Shown piece by piece: positions 52,400-61,496 of a stretch of 64,000 bases of DNA. Positions within the stretch are counted from its first letter, which is position 1, and every line of letters begins with the position of its first letter. This DNA is from Lysobacter enzymogenes (GTDB lineage Bacteria; Pseudomonadota; Gammaproteobacteria; Xanthomonadales; Xanthomonadaceae), in contig NZ_CP067395.1 of the NCBI RefSeq assembly GCF_017355525.1, positions 5,282,501 to 5,346,500 of the forward strand. Reading direction: 5' to 3'. The position numbers and the translations under genes are program-made. Under the pieces are notes generated by a model. The model did no database searches and was not told the DNA's origin. It worked only from the letters and a program-made list of their open reading frames with translations.

Positions 52400-52792
52400 T
52401 CATGCGTCGTCGTGCAGGACGCCGTTGCGGGCGCCGGCCGCGGCGACCGCGGGCAATTGGTCCAGGTCGAGTTCGGCGTAGTTCATCACCCGCAGCAGCA
52501 TCGGCAGGTTCAACGCCGAAACCCGCCGCACCGGCGTGCCGAGCCGGGCCACGCGCGCGGCGAGGTTGCTCGGCGAAGCGCCGTACAGGTCGGTCAGCAC
52601 CAGCACGCCGTCGCCGCCGTCGACCCGGCGCAACGCGGCGCTGGCTTGCGGCAGCAACTGGTCGAGGTCGGCATCGAACGGCACTTCGAACGCTTCGGCG
52701 CGCAGCGGCAGCGGATTCAACAGGCGGCCGGCGACCTGCAGCATCGCGCTGCCGACGCCGGTGTGGGTGATGAGGAGGACGCCTACGGACAT
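52400..52792 (-). CDS. PTS EIIA component, mannose family
   Basis: A 130-residue EIIA-Man domain: LLITHTGVGSAML with phospho-His10, and GVLVLTDLYGASPSNLAARVA, the family's dimer/active-site segment. It is not fused to EIIB and no EIIB/C/D is nearby, so it is probably the end of a regulatory phosphorelay. It lies upstream of the HPr and EI genes, in the same order as in other Xanthomonadaceae and betaproteobacteria. Confidence 0.94.
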   Translation of the reverse strand: MSVGVLLITHTGVGSAMLQVAGRLLNPLPLRAEAFEVPFDADLDQLLPQASAALRRVDGGDGVLVLTDLYGASPSNLAARVARLGTPVRRVSALNLPMLLRVMNYAELDLDQLPAVAAAGARNGVLHDDA

Positions 52793-52804
52793 GCCGTCAA
52801 CTTA

Positions 52805-53080
52805 ACAGAGCACGGTGACAGGCCGGAAGCGCCCGAACGGTCGAACTGCGGGTCGGATGCGGTGGATGCGGTCCGCAGGGGCGACGGGTGGGCGGCGTGC
52901 GGGCGCCGCAGCGGTGCGTACGTGCGCCTGCCGGTTCGTCCGGATGCAGGCCCGGCACGAGCGGCCGGCGGGAGCGCGCGGGCCGAGGCGCATACGGATC
53001 GCGGTCGCCGGCCGGCGCGGCGGAGCGCGAGGCCGAGCAGTGGCTGTGTGCCGCGGCCGATCGTGCCGGCGTCCTGCGCA
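52805..53080. other. Gap between EIIA gene and Pro-rich lipoprotein gene
   Basis: About 275 bases with no supported gene; long overlapping frames here lack recognisable sequence. A terminator sits at its far end. Confidence 0.35.
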
Positions 53081-53108
53081 CGAAGGGCCGCCCGTGGGCG
53101 GCCCTTCG
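53081..53108 (-). terminator. Hairpin after the Pro-rich lipoprotein gene
   Basis: Stem CGAAGGGCCGCCC / GGGCGGCCCTTCG with a two-base loop, 17 bases past the stop. No long U-run. Confidence 0.7.
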
Positions 53109-53124
53109 TGCGGTGGGGACTCGC

Positions 53125-53439
53125 TTACTGCTTCGGCGGCGTTTCGGTCTGGCCCTTGTTCTGGCCTTCGTCCGGAGGCGGCGGGGGCGCGGTCGGGTCG
53201 GCCGGCGGCGCCGGGTTCGGCGCGATGTCGGTCGGCGGCGGCGTATCGGCCGGCGGCGGCATGTCGGCCGGCGGCGTGGTGTCCGCAGGCGCGGCCGGCG
53301 CCGGGCCGGCGGCCGGGTCCGGCGGCGGCGCGGTGTCCGGCGGCTTGCAGGCGCCGAGCAGGACCGCAGCGAACGCGGCGCTCAAGGCCAGCGCCAGCGA
53401 GCGCGGGCGCAGGGACGGGCGGGTGTCGTGGGAGTTCAT
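53125..53439 (-). CDS. Small Pro/Ala-rich lipoprotein
   Basis: A 104-residue predicted lipoprotein: basic N-terminus, hydrophobic stretch and lipobox LLGAC (Cys31). The mature part is low-complexity, with imperfect repeats of the type PPADTPPP and PPADMPPP, and ends GQTETPPKQ. It likely forms a flexible extended chain in the periplasm, perhaps a spacer or peptidoglycan-binding anchor. No known domain. AAAGGAA precedes ATG 53439. Sits beside the EF-hand protein. Confidence 0.75.
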   Translation of the reverse strand: MNSHDTRPSLRPRSLALALSAAFAAVLLGACKPPDTAPPPDPAAGPAPAAPADTTPPADMPPPADTPPPTDIAPNPAPPADPTAPPPPPDEGQNKGQTETPPKQ

Positions 53440-53495
53440 GTCGTTCCTTTGCTGATCGGGTCAGCGCAGCGGGGGAATGGCGGGGCGCGACGCGA

Positions 53496-53885
53496 TCAGC
53501 GTTCGTCGACGCTCTTGTTCTGACCGGCCTGGAATTCGGCCGGCGAAATGAAGCCGTCGCGGTCGAGATCGTGGACCGAGAAGCTGGCGGCCAGGCGCGC
53601 GTCCATCGCGGCTTCCTCGCGGCTGATCTTCTGGTCGCCGTTGGCGTCGATGTCGCTGAAGCGGGCCGGGCCGATGGCGTCGCCCGGCGGCGGCGCCGGC
53701 GTGCGCGCATCGCCGCGGGTGTCGTTGACCGGCGGTTCGGTGCGCTGCATCGCCGCGCCGGTGTCGGCGGGATGCGGCGGGGGTTGTGCCTGCACGAACG
53801 CGGCCGGCAACGCGGCGGCGGCGATCAGGGCCAGCGCCAGTGCGGCGCGGCGGCGCGGGGCGGGCGTGCGGATCGTGGTGTTCAT
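53496..53885 (-). CDS. Exported EF-hand protein
   Basis: A 129-residue secreted protein: signal peptide 1-33 (ending FVQA), a Pro-rich linker and two EF-hand loops, DANGDQKISREE and DLDRDGFISPAE, whose calcium positions 1, 3, 5 and 12 are filled. It probably binds calcium in the periplasm or outside. No enzyme domain. GGAG precedes ATG 53885. It is upstream of the Pro-rich lipoprotein on the same strand, with 56 bases between. Confidence 0.87.
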   Translation of the reverse strand: MNTTIRTPAPRRRAALALALIAAAALPAAFVQAQPPPHPADTGAAMQRTEPPVNDTRGDARTPAPPPGDAIGPARFSDIDANGDQKISREEAAMDARLAASFSVHDLDRDGFISPAEFQAGQNKSVDER

Positions 53886-54066
53886 CGCGCGGCTCCGAAT
53901 GGACAGAGCAGCGGAGCGTCGAGTGCGCGGTGCGCGGCTCCGGTGCGGGTCCGAAGCTACGGTGCGCGGTGCAAGCGTCGCGGCACGGAGATGGGAAAAT
54001 TTCGTAAGGCGCGCCGGTTGCGGCGGTGCAGCGGTTCGATCCCGTTCACGCGCATCGCCTGCTTTT

Positions 54067-54151
54067 TGCAGGAGCGGCGCGAGCCGCGACTGTGAAACCT
54101 CGCTTACGACGCAAGCGAAGTTTCGCAGTCGCGGCTCGCGCCGCTCCTACA
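54067..54151. repeat. Inverted pair of REP family 1 elements
   Basis: Plus-oriented copy from 54067 and minus-oriented copy ending 54151, with additional pairing of GTGAAACCTCGCTT and AAGCGAAGTTTCGC between them, giving an arm of about 40 bases. It lies just downstream of rapZ and could cap its mRNA. Confidence 0.85.
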
Positions 54152-54174
54152 GGTAAGGCATCGCGCTTTCGCGC

Positions 54175-55092
54175 TCAGTCGAGCTCGCGATGATGCACCG
54201 CGACTTCGTTCCACCCGCGCAGCCGCGCATGCTCGGCCATGCGTTCGGCCAGATACACCGAACGGTGGCGGCCGCCGGTGCAGCCGAAGGCGATGGTGGC
54301 GTAGCTGCGGGTGCTGTCGCCCTGCAGGCGCGGCAGCCAGGTGTCGAGGAACTGGCCGACCTGCTCGACGTAAAGCTGCACGTCGGCCTGGGTTTCCAGG
54401 TAGTCGCGCACGCCGGCGTCGCGTCCCGACAGCGGCCGCAGCGCCGGGTTCCAGTGCGGATTCGGCAGCGCGCGCGCGTCGAACACGAAGTCGGCGTCGG
54501 CCGGCACGCCGCGGCGGTAGGCGAAGGATTCGAACAGCAGCGACATGCCCGCTTCCACGCCGAGACCAAACTCGGTGATGACGTGACGGCGCAACTGGTG
54601 GATGTTGAATTCGCTGGTGTCGACGATCGCGTCGGCGATCTGGCGCAGCGGCTTGAGCACCTGCCGCTCCAGCGAGATCGCATCGGCCAGGGCCAGCCCG
54701 AACTGGCTCAGCGGATGGCGCCGGCGGGTGTCGGCGTAGCGCTTGAGCAGCACCGCGTCGCTGGATTCGAAGAACACCAGGCGCGGATCGGCGCCGAGCG
54801 CGCCGACCGCCGACAGCCACTCGGGAATATTGGCCAGATCGCTGTGGCGGTTGCGCACGTCGATGCCGACCGCGAGCTTGGTCGGCATGCCGTCCTCGGC
54901 CTTGATCACGTTCTGCACGAACTGCGGCAGCAACTCGGCCGGCAGGTTGTCGACGCAGTAGAAACCCAGGTCTTCGAAGGTGTTCAGCGCCACCGACTTG
55001 CCCGAGCCGGACATGCCGCTGACGATGACCAGGGTGAAGCCGGCGGCTTCCTGCGCGGCGATCGGTTCTTGCTTGGACTCGGCGCCGCTCAC
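54175..55092 (-). CDS. rapZ: RNase adapter RapZ
   Basis: A 305-residue P-loop protein. Walker A GMSGSGKS is at 26-33; [49 protein letters not shown], and the C-terminal domain with [17 protein letters not shown] are all conserved. In E. coli it senses glucosamine-6-phosphate and guides RNase E to GlmZ; in this family the target is not known. GTG 55092 overlaps the hprK stop (GTGA). Coupled to the PTS genes. Confidence 0.95.
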   Translation of the reverse strand: MSGAESKQEPIAAQEAAGFTLVIVSGMSGSGKSVALNTFEDLGFYCVDNLPAELLPQFVQNVIKAEDGMPTKLAVGIDVRNRHSDLANIPEWLSAVGALGADPRLVFFESSDAVLLKRYADTRRRHPLSQFGLALADAISLERQVLKPLRQIADAIVDTSEFNIHQLRRHVITEFGLGVEAGMSLLFESFAYRRGVPADADFVFDARALPNPHWNPALRPLSGRDAGVRDYLETQADVQLYVEQVGQFLDTWLPRLQGDSTRSYATIAFGCTGGRHRSVYLAERMAEHARLRGWNEVAVHHRELD

Positions 55093-56039
55093 GATTCTCC
55101 GCGCTCCAGAAAGTTGCTGTGCCGGGCGATGAACGCCGCGGCGGGGTCGAGGCCTTTCATGCGCAGGCTGTGCAGGCGCGTGGCCGCTTCGGTCAGCACC
55201 GCGAGGTTGCGGCCCGGCATGACCGGCAGGGTAATCATCGGCACGTCCAGGTCGAGCAAACGGCGCAGGCTGGTGTCGCCGGTCAGGCGCTCGATGCCGG
55301 TCGCCTTGGGCTCGCTCATCGGCTTGGTCAGGTGCACGATCAGGCGCAGGTATTTGTTGTTCTTGACCGCGGTGTCGCCGAACATCTGGCGGATGTTGAG
55401 CACGCCCAGGCCGCGCACTTCGAGCAGATCCTGGAGCATTTCCGGGCAGGTGCCGTCGAGCACGTCGGGCGCGATCTGGGTGAACTCGGGCGCGTCGTCG
55501 GCGACCAACCGATGCCCGCGCGTCACCAACTCCAGCGCCAGCTCGCTCTTGCCCGAACCCGATTCGCCGGTGATCAGCACGCCGATCGAATAGATTTCCA
55601 TGAACACGCCATGCAGCGTGATCTGCGGCGCCAGCGCGCGCGCCAGATGGTATTGCAGGTGGTTCAGCAGTTCGTGCCCGCGCCGCGGCGACACCCACAG
55701 CGGCGTATCGCTTTCCTCGGCGGCGATGCGCAGGTCCTCCGGGCACGGCTGGTCCTTGCTGATGACCAGGGCGAGCGGGCGGAACTGGATGATCTTCTCG
55801 ATGGTTTCCCAGCGCAGGCGCGAATCCAGGCCGTCGAGCCAGGACAGTTCTTCGGTGCCGAGGATCTGCACCTTGTTGGGATAGATCGCGTTGAGATAGC
55901 CGGCCAGCGACGGCCGGCGCGCGACGGTGTTGACCGCCTCGACCAGACGGCCGTCGCCGCGTTGGCCCGCGAGCCAGCGCAGCGCCAGCTTCTCGCGCTG
56001 CTGCTCGAACAGTTCGCCGGCGCGGATGGTTTTGGTCAT
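55089..56039 (-). CDS. hprK: HPr kinase/phosphorylase
   Basis: A 316-residue enzyme that phosphorylates and dephosphorylates HPr at Ser46. The N-terminal domain is followed by the kinase domain: Walker A GESGSGKS at 158-165, [34 protein letters not shown] (family signature) and [17 protein letters not shown]. In proteobacteria it tends to control virulence or carbon and nitrogen balance rather than catabolite repression by CcpA. It overlaps rapZ by four bases and follows ptsN across a structured gap. Confidence 0.96.
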   Translation of the reverse strand: MTKTIRAGELFEQQREKLALRWLAGQRGDGRLVEAVNTVARRPSLAGYLNAIYPNKVQILGTEELSWLDGLDSRLRWETIEKIIQFRPLALVISKDQPCPEDLRIAAEESDTPLWVSPRRGHELLNHLQYHLARALAPQITLHGVFMEIYSIGVLITGESGSGKSELALELVTRGHRLVADDAPEFTQIAPDVLDGTCPEMLQDLLEVRGLGVLNIRQMFGDTAVKNNKYLRLIVHLTKPMSEPKATGIERLTGDTSLRRLLDLDVPMITLPVMPGRNLAVLTEAATRLHSLRMKGLDPAAAFIARHSNFLERGES

Positions 56040-56106
56040 GGGGTTGGGAGTTTACGGGGTTCCGGGGGGTGGCGCGTAGCAGGAGCGGGAATAAAGAAGC
56101 GGGAAC

Positions 56107-56186
56107 GAGAAGCGGGGTTAGGGAACTGAAAGATCGCGAGGGGCCCGATGGCACCGCGAATCCCCAGTTCCCTAACCCCGCTTCTC
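56107..56186. repeat. Perfect 22-base inverted repeat between ptsN and hprK
   Basis: Arms 56107-56128 and 56165-56186 (core GAAGCGGGGTTAGGGAACTG and complement) with a 36-base loop; outer arms AAGCGGGAACG near 56098 and CGTTCCCGCTT near 56200 also pair. In the minus-strand mRNA it forms a large hairpin upstream of hprK. Confidence 0.8.
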
Positions 56187-56218
56187 ATTCCCGCCTTTTC
56201 GTTCCCGCTTTGGCAGCC

Positions 56219-56683
56219 CTACGCCGCACTCCGCTTGCACTGCTGCAACAACCGCTGACTCAACTGCGCCGCATCCGGCGCGCTGCGCAGGCAGTCGCGG
56301 AAGGCCGGGTCGGCGAAGCGCTCGGCCAGTTCGGCCAGCAGCTGCAAGTGCTGCTGTACGTGGTGTTCGGGTACGGCCATCGCCAGCACCAGGTCGACCG
56401 GCTCGCCGTCGGCGGCGCCGAAGTCGACCGGTTGGGCCAGGCGCAGGAACGCGCCGCAGCCGGTTTCCAGCAGCGGCGAGCGTCCGTGGGGAATGGCCAC
56501 GCCGTGGCCGATGGCGGTGCTGGCGAGGCGTTCGCGCTCGCGCAGGCCGGCGTCCAGCGCCGCCGCGGTGCGCGGATCGCCGCCGGACAGCAGGCGGGCG
56601 GCGGTTTCGAGCACCGCGTTGCGATCGCCGGGGGTTCCGAGGATCGCAACGCGCTCCGCGCTCAGCAGTTCGTAAAGCGGCAT
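56219..56683 (-). CDS. ptsN: Nitrogen-regulatory PTS EIIA protein
   Basis: A 154-residue EIIA-Fru/Ntr domain with phospho-His66 in GVAIPHGRSP, LDAGLRERERLASTAIG upstream, and VDLVLAMAVPEHHVQQHLQLLAEL. It signals in the PTS-Ntr branch, typically controlling potassium transport and nitrogen functions near rpoN, as here. Here it has no adjacent PtsO (NPr), so HPr at 52015 is the likely donor. Confidence 0.94.
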   Translation of the reverse strand: MPLYELLSAERVAILGTPGDRNAVLETAARLLSGGDPRTAAALDAGLRERERLASTAIGHGVAIPHGRSPLLETGCGAFLRLAQPVDFGAADGEPVDLVLAMAVPEHHVQQHLQLLAELAERFADPAFRDCLRSAPDAAQLSQRLLQQCKRSAA

Positions 56684-56737
56684 GGCGGCTAGGGTGTGGC
56701 TTGGGTTGCTTGGCTGGCGCGGAGTTTACGCCTGAAG

Positions 56738-57073
56738 TCAGCCGATTTCGCCGATTTCGCCGTTGCGGGCCAGACTTTCCCCGCGGTGGTGGTCGACCAG
56801 CTTGCTCTTGTGCTTCATCAGCAGGCGGTCGAGCTTGTCGGCGAGCAGGTCGATGGCGGCGTACATGTCGACGGCGGCGGCGTCGCAGTGCAGGGTGCGG
56901 CCGGCGAGGTTGAGGGTGGCTTCGGCGCGATGGTCGGGCTTGTCGAGGCTGAGCTGGGTGCGCACGTCGAAAGGCTGGTCGTAGTGGCGTTGCAGACGGG
57001 CCAGCTTGGATTCCACGTAGTCGCGCAGGGCGGGCGTGACTTCGATCTGCTGGCCGTGGGTTTCGATACGCAT
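56738..57073 (-). CDS. hpf: Short ribosome hibernation-promoting factor
   Basis: A 111-residue Hpf/RaiA protein: MRIETHGQQIEVTPALRDYV, KLARLQRHYDQPFDVRTQL, and LHCDAAAVDMYAAIDLLADKLDRLL with HKSKLVDHH. It binds the 30S decoding site to inactivate ribosomes in stationary phase. Lacks the long-form C-terminal dimerisation domain. AAGGAGG precedes ATG 57073. Follows rpoN, the usual rpoN-hpf-ptsN order. Confidence 0.94.
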   Translation of the reverse strand: MRIETHGQQIEVTPALRDYVESKLARLQRHYDQPFDVRTQLSLDKPDHRAEATLNLAGRTLHCDAAAVDMYAAIDLLADKLDRLLMKHKSKLVDHHRGESLARNGEIGEIG

Positions 57074-57277
57074 CTGGGGACCTCCTTCACGTCGCGGATG
57101 AATGCAGAACTCGTGTCGCACATGCTTGGGTTGCGCATGGCTTCGAGAGGTTCCGATCGGCCCATCCGGACCAAACGGAACCGGGTGACGCCCTGGCCGT
57201 AACCAGGGGGTCCAGCATCTCACGATGAGCTTCGGGCGCAAGGGGCCGGGGTCGTGCTTTGGTCGTAGGCGCGCACG

Positions 57278-57303
57278 AAGGCCTTGATCGGCCTTGGTTT
57301 TTT
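57278..57303 (+). terminator. Plus-strand terminator-like hairpin in the rpoN-hpf gap
   Basis: AAGGCC, loop TTGATC, GGCCTT, then GG and TTTTTT. It points opposite to the flanking genes and no plus-strand gene precedes it, so it may end a small or antisense RNA, or it may be chance. Confidence 0.35.
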
Positions 57304-57380
57304 CAAGTGTGTAAAGTTTTTGCAATGATGATCGGCGGGTTCGGCATAAGCCGCCGCCCGGTCGCGTCGATAGCTGAGAA

Positions 57381-57405
57381 GCCCGCGCGCCGGTCGCGCG
57401 CGGGC
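57381..57405 (-). terminator. Hairpin downstream of rpoN
   Basis: Stem GCCCGCGCG / CGCGCGGGC with a seven-base loop, 17 bases past the rpoN stop. No U-run. Confidence 0.5.
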
Positions 57406-57421
57406 GCGGCGGCGCGGCCGT

Positions 57422-58876
57422 TCAGGCCATGCGCACGCGGTCCTGCGACGACGGGATGCTCATCGCCTCGCGGTACTTGGCCACGGTGCGCCGCGCCACC
57501 GGCACGCCGGTGGCCTTCAGGGTCTCGGCCAGGCGCGCGTCGGACAGCGGCTTGCGCGGGTTCTCGGCCTCGATCAGGCGCCGGATCATCGCCTGGATCG
57601 CGGTGCTGGAGGCCTCGCCGCCGGCGCCGGTCTCGATGCCGGAGGCGAAGAACGCGCGCAGCGGCACGGTGCCGCGCGGGGTGCGCGCGTACTTGCGCGC
57701 GATCGCGCGCGAGACGGTGGATTCGTGCAGGCCGACTTCGTTGGCGACCTCGCGCAGGGTCAGCGGGCGCAGCGCGCTGTCGCCGAATTCGAGGAACGCG
57801 GCCTGTTGCTTGAGCAGGCAGCGCGCCACTTTCAGCAAGGTGTCGCCGCGCGCTTCCAGGCTCTTGAGCAGCCAGCGCGCTTCCTGCAGGTGGCCGCGCA
57901 GATAGCTGGCGTCGGAGGCGCTGGCGTGGCGGATCATGCCTTCGTAGCCGCGGTGGATGCTGATGCGCGGACGCATCGCTTCCGACAGCGCGACCCGCCA
58001 CAGGCCGTGCTGGCGCCAGATCACCACGTCCGGAGTGACATAGGTGTCGGTCGAAATCGCGCCCATCTGCGCGCCGGGGCGCGGGTCGAGCGAGCGCAGC
58101 AACTGCACCGCGGTCTCGACCTCGGCGGTATCGAGCTTGAGCTCGGCGGCCAGCCCGGCCGCGCCGACGCGCGGCAGCCGCTCCAGCGGGCCGGCGACGA
58201 TCTGCAAGGCCAGGGCCTTGCCGGCGGTGTCGTCGGACAGCGTGCCCAGTTGCAGGCTCAGGCATTCGCCGAGCGAACGCGCGCCGGTGCCGACCGGGTC
58301 GAAGCGCTGCACCTGATGCAGCACGGTCATGACCTCGTCTTCGCCGACCGTCAGCTCCGGCGCCAACGAATCGGCGATGGCCTGCAAGGGCTCGCGCAGG
58401 TAGCCGTCGTCGTCGATGGCTTCGATGATGGCTACGCCGATGCTGCGGTCGCGCTGCGACAGCGGGCTCAGGTGCAACTGCCACAGCAGGTGGTCGAGCA
58501 GGGTCTCGGCATCGGCGACCTGTTCGGCCGCGGGCGAGTCGTCGTCGTGGTCGGACGGGCCGACCCGTTCGTACCAGGTCTCGCCGTCGTCCACCGTCCA
58601 TTCCGGCTCGGGCGTGGCGTCGGGATTGGGGCCGTCGCCGCCGCTGCCGGCGCCGTCTTCGGACGAGGACGAAGACGTGATGGTGGACGCGTGCACCGGC
58701 TCGCCGGGTTCCGGCGCGGTCGGTTCGGTCCAGTCCAGCAGCGGATTGCTTTCCACCGCGCTCGCCAGTTCCGCCTCCAGCTCGACCGCCGACAGTTGCA
58801 ACAGGCGGATCGCCTGCCGCAGTTGCGGCGTCATCACCAGCTGTTGTCCGAGAGAGGCTTGGAGGCGGGGCTTCAT
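57422..58876 (-). CDS. rpoN: RNA polymerase sigma-54 factor
   Basis: A 484-residue sigma-54. Region I (LGQQLVMTPQLRQAIRLLQLSA) binds activators, region II is acidic and longer than in E. coli (Ser/Asp-rich, about 60-115), region III binds core polymerase, and the helix-turn-helix (LREVANEVGLHESTVSRAIARKY) plus the RpoN box (ARRTVAKYRE) contact the -12 and -24 elements. No -24/-12 promoter was seen nearby. Follows lptB on the same strand with 117 bases between. Confidence 0.97.
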   Translation of the reverse strand: MKPRLQASLGQQLVMTPQLRQAIRLLQLSAVELEAELASAVESNPLLDWTEPTAPEPGEPVHASTITSSSSSEDGAGSGGDGPNPDATPEPEWTVDDGETWYERVGPSDHDDDSPAAEQVADAETLLDHLLWQLHLSPLSQRDRSIGVAIIEAIDDDGYLREPLQAIADSLAPELTVGEDEVMTVLHQVQRFDPVGTGARSLGECLSLQLGTLSDDTAGKALALQIVAGPLERLPRVGAAGLAAELKLDTAEVETAVQLLRSLDPRPGAQMGAISTDTYVTPDVVIWRQHGLWRVALSEAMRPRISIHRGYEGMIRHASASDASYLRGHLQEARWLLKSLEARGDTLLKVARCLLKQQAAFLEFGDSALRPLTLREVANEVGLHESTVSRAIARKYARTPRGTVPLRAFFASGIETGAGGEASSTAIQAMIRRLIEAENPRKPLSDARLAETLKATGVPVARRTVAKYREAMSIPSSQDRVRMA

Positions 58877-58993
58877 GATCGATGGAGGACGCGACCGGTT
58901 GGGCGGACGCCCGCGCAATGGCGGGCGGCCGGAGTCGCGCATCGCGGGCGTGGCCTCACGCCCGGAACCGCTCGAGTTGCAGACCGCTCGAGG

Positions 58994-59712
<719 letters not shown>

Positions 59713-59713
<1 letters not shown>

Positions 59714-60303
59714 CAGCCGCCTCCCTTCTTGGCCGGTGCGGGCTTGGCCGGCGCGGGCTTGCTCGCGGGCTTCGGCGCCGACGGCGCGGGCGCGGCGCCG
59801 GCGTCCTTGTTCTTGGGCTGCAACTGCATCGACACGCGGCCGCCGGTGCCGCCGCTTTCGACCTGGCCCGACTTCATGTTGTAGACGATGCGCTCGCTCT
59901 TGATCGTGTCGCCGGCCTTGTCGACGAAGGCGTTGCCGGTCAGCACGACGGTGTCCTTGGGCATGTCGTAGTCGATCTTGTTGGCGCGGCCGTTGAACGG
60001 CGAGCCGTCGTCGAGCTCTTGCTTGATCGTGGCCTGGCTGCCGGTCAGCTGGACCGTGCTGATGTCGCCGCCGGCGCGCCGGATGTCGGCCTTGGCGGCG
60101 TTGATGACCAGGGTGCCTTGCACGGCCTTGACGTTGCCGGTCAGCACGCAGGGGCCGTCGTCGGCGGTCGAGCAACTGCTGGAGTCGGCGTCGACGTTCA
60201 TCGGCTGATTGCGGTCGGACGAGCGGGCGTGCGCGGCCGCGACCGGCGCCAGCAACAGGGCGACCAGGCACAGGGCCGGAAGATTAGCGGGCTTTCGCTT
60301 CAT
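59713..60303 (-). CDS. lptA: LPS transport periplasmic protein LptA
   Basis: A 196-residue periplasmic bridge protein: signal peptide 1-24 (ending AHA), OstA-like beta-jellyroll ([62 protein letters not shown]). The last 45 residues are an unusual Ala/Pro/Lys tail. ATG 60303 overlaps the lptC end by 20 bases. Two cysteines in the early domain could form a disulfide. Confidence 0.93.
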
Positions 60304-60850
60304 AGCGCGCCTTGACGTTGGATTTGAGGACGATGTTCTTGGTCTCGAGATCGGCATCCAGACCCAGGCCGCTGATTATAGTGCCCGGCTGGATCATGTT
60401 GACCGCGACCGCCGAGGTGGCCTTGTTGGTGTCGGGGAAGACGTTCAGTTCTTCGGTGGCGATGTTGACCGGCTTGCCGTCGGCGTTGGTGCTGTCGGCC
60501 TTGACCTGGCCGCGCAGGCGCACTTCGTCGCCTTCGGCGTTGACCCAGCCGCGCTGCGAACGCACTTCCCACGGGCCGCCGTTGCTGCCCGGCTTGGCCG
60601 GAATCAGGAACAGCGGAGTGGTCACGTCCATGGTCTTGTCGGCCGGATTGCGGGTCAGCTTCGGCGCGCGCAGGGTGAAGGACTCGCGTCCTTCCTGGTC
60701 GAGCACGACCACATTGAAATCGGTCAGCACGTAATCCGGCCGCGATTGCGCCTTGCCCGCGGCCGGCTTGTCGCGCTGCGACCACCACGCCCAGCCGGTC
60801 AGCGCGGCGGCGGCGAGCAGGACCACGGTGGAGAGGAAGCGCCAGTTCAT
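60284..60850 (-). CDS. lptC: LPS export protein LptC
   Basis: A 188-residue inner-membrane-anchored protein. One N-terminal helix (about 5-24) is followed by a jellyroll domain (DYVLTDFNVVVLDQEGRESF, RNPADKTMDVTTPLFLI, DEVRLRGQVKAD, IISGLGLDADLETKNIVLKS). It passes LPS from LptB2FG to LptA. ATG 60850 overlaps the kdsC stop by four bases. Confidence 0.93.
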   Translation of the reverse strand: MNWRFLSTVVLLAAAALTGWAWWSQRDKPAAGKAQSRPDYVLTDFNVVVLDQEGRESFTLRAPKLTRNPADKTMDVTTPLFLIPAKPGSNGGPWEVRSQRGWVNAEGDEVRLRGQVKADSTNADGKPVNIATEELNVFPDTNKATSAVAVNMIQPGTIISGLGLDADLETKNIVLKSNVKARYEAKAR

Positions 60851-61395
60851 CCCAACGCTCCGTCGAGGATCGCTTCGGCATGGCCTTGCGCGCCGAGCAG
60901 CAGATCGCACAGCTCGCGCGCCGCGCCTTCGCCGCCGCGCGCATGGGTGCGCCAGTGCACGCGCTCGCGCACCCACGGATGCGCGTTGGCCGGCGCGACC
61001 GCGAGGCCGACGTGCGGCAGGATGCGCAGGTCGGCGAGGTCGTCGCCCATGAAGCTGACCTGCTCAAGCGTCAGCGACAGGCTTTCGGCGATCTGCTTGA
61101 CGCAGACCAGTTTGTCCTTGACGTCGCCGTGCGAGCTCGCGCCGAGTTCGGCCGCGCGGTGCGCGGCGATCGCGCCGCCGCGCGCGGTGACGAAATGCAC
61201 CGCGATGCCGTGCTTGCGCAGCAGCGCCAGACCCTGGCCGTCCTGGACGTGGAAGCTCTTGTATTCGCGGCCGCCGTCGTCGTACGTCAGCCGCCCGTCG
61301 GTGAGCGTGCCGTCGACGTCGAAGCACGCCAGGCGGATGCGCGCGGCGCGTTCGCGGATGTCGGCGGGGTAGTCGTTGAGGTGGCTGTAGGGCAC
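60847..61395 (-). CDS. kdsC: KDO-8-phosphate phosphatase KdsC
   Basis: A 182-residue HAD phosphatase that gives Kdo for LPS core. FDVDGTLTDG holds the nucleophile Asp26 and acid Asp28; VHFVTARGG, a Lys in VKDKLVCVKQ and the acid loop FMGDDLADL follow. GTG 61395 is the start used. Coupled to lptC, and preceded by a 100-base gap to kdsD with a G/A-rich repeat (GGGATTAGGGATT). Confidence 0.94.
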   Translation of the reverse strand: MPYSHLNDYPADIRERAARIRLACFDVDGTLTDGRLTYDDGGREYKSFHVQDGQGLALLRKHGIAVHFVTARGGAIAAHRAAELGASSHGDVKDKLVCVKQIAESLSLTLEQVSFMGDDLADLRILPHVGLAVAPANAHPWVRERVHWRTHARGGEGAARELCDLLLGAQGHAEAILDGALG

Positions 61396-61496
61396 GGGAT
61401 TAGGGATTGGGGATTAGGGATTCGGAAGGAGGCCGGACGGGATGGGCTGCGGATCCGCTTCGCGAATCCCGAATCTCCGATCCCGAATCTCGGCTC

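Noticed and set aside
57074..57303. Sigma-54 promoter for hpf or ptsN near rpoN
   Set aside because: No GG-N10-GC with proper -24/-12 sequence was found on the minus strand.
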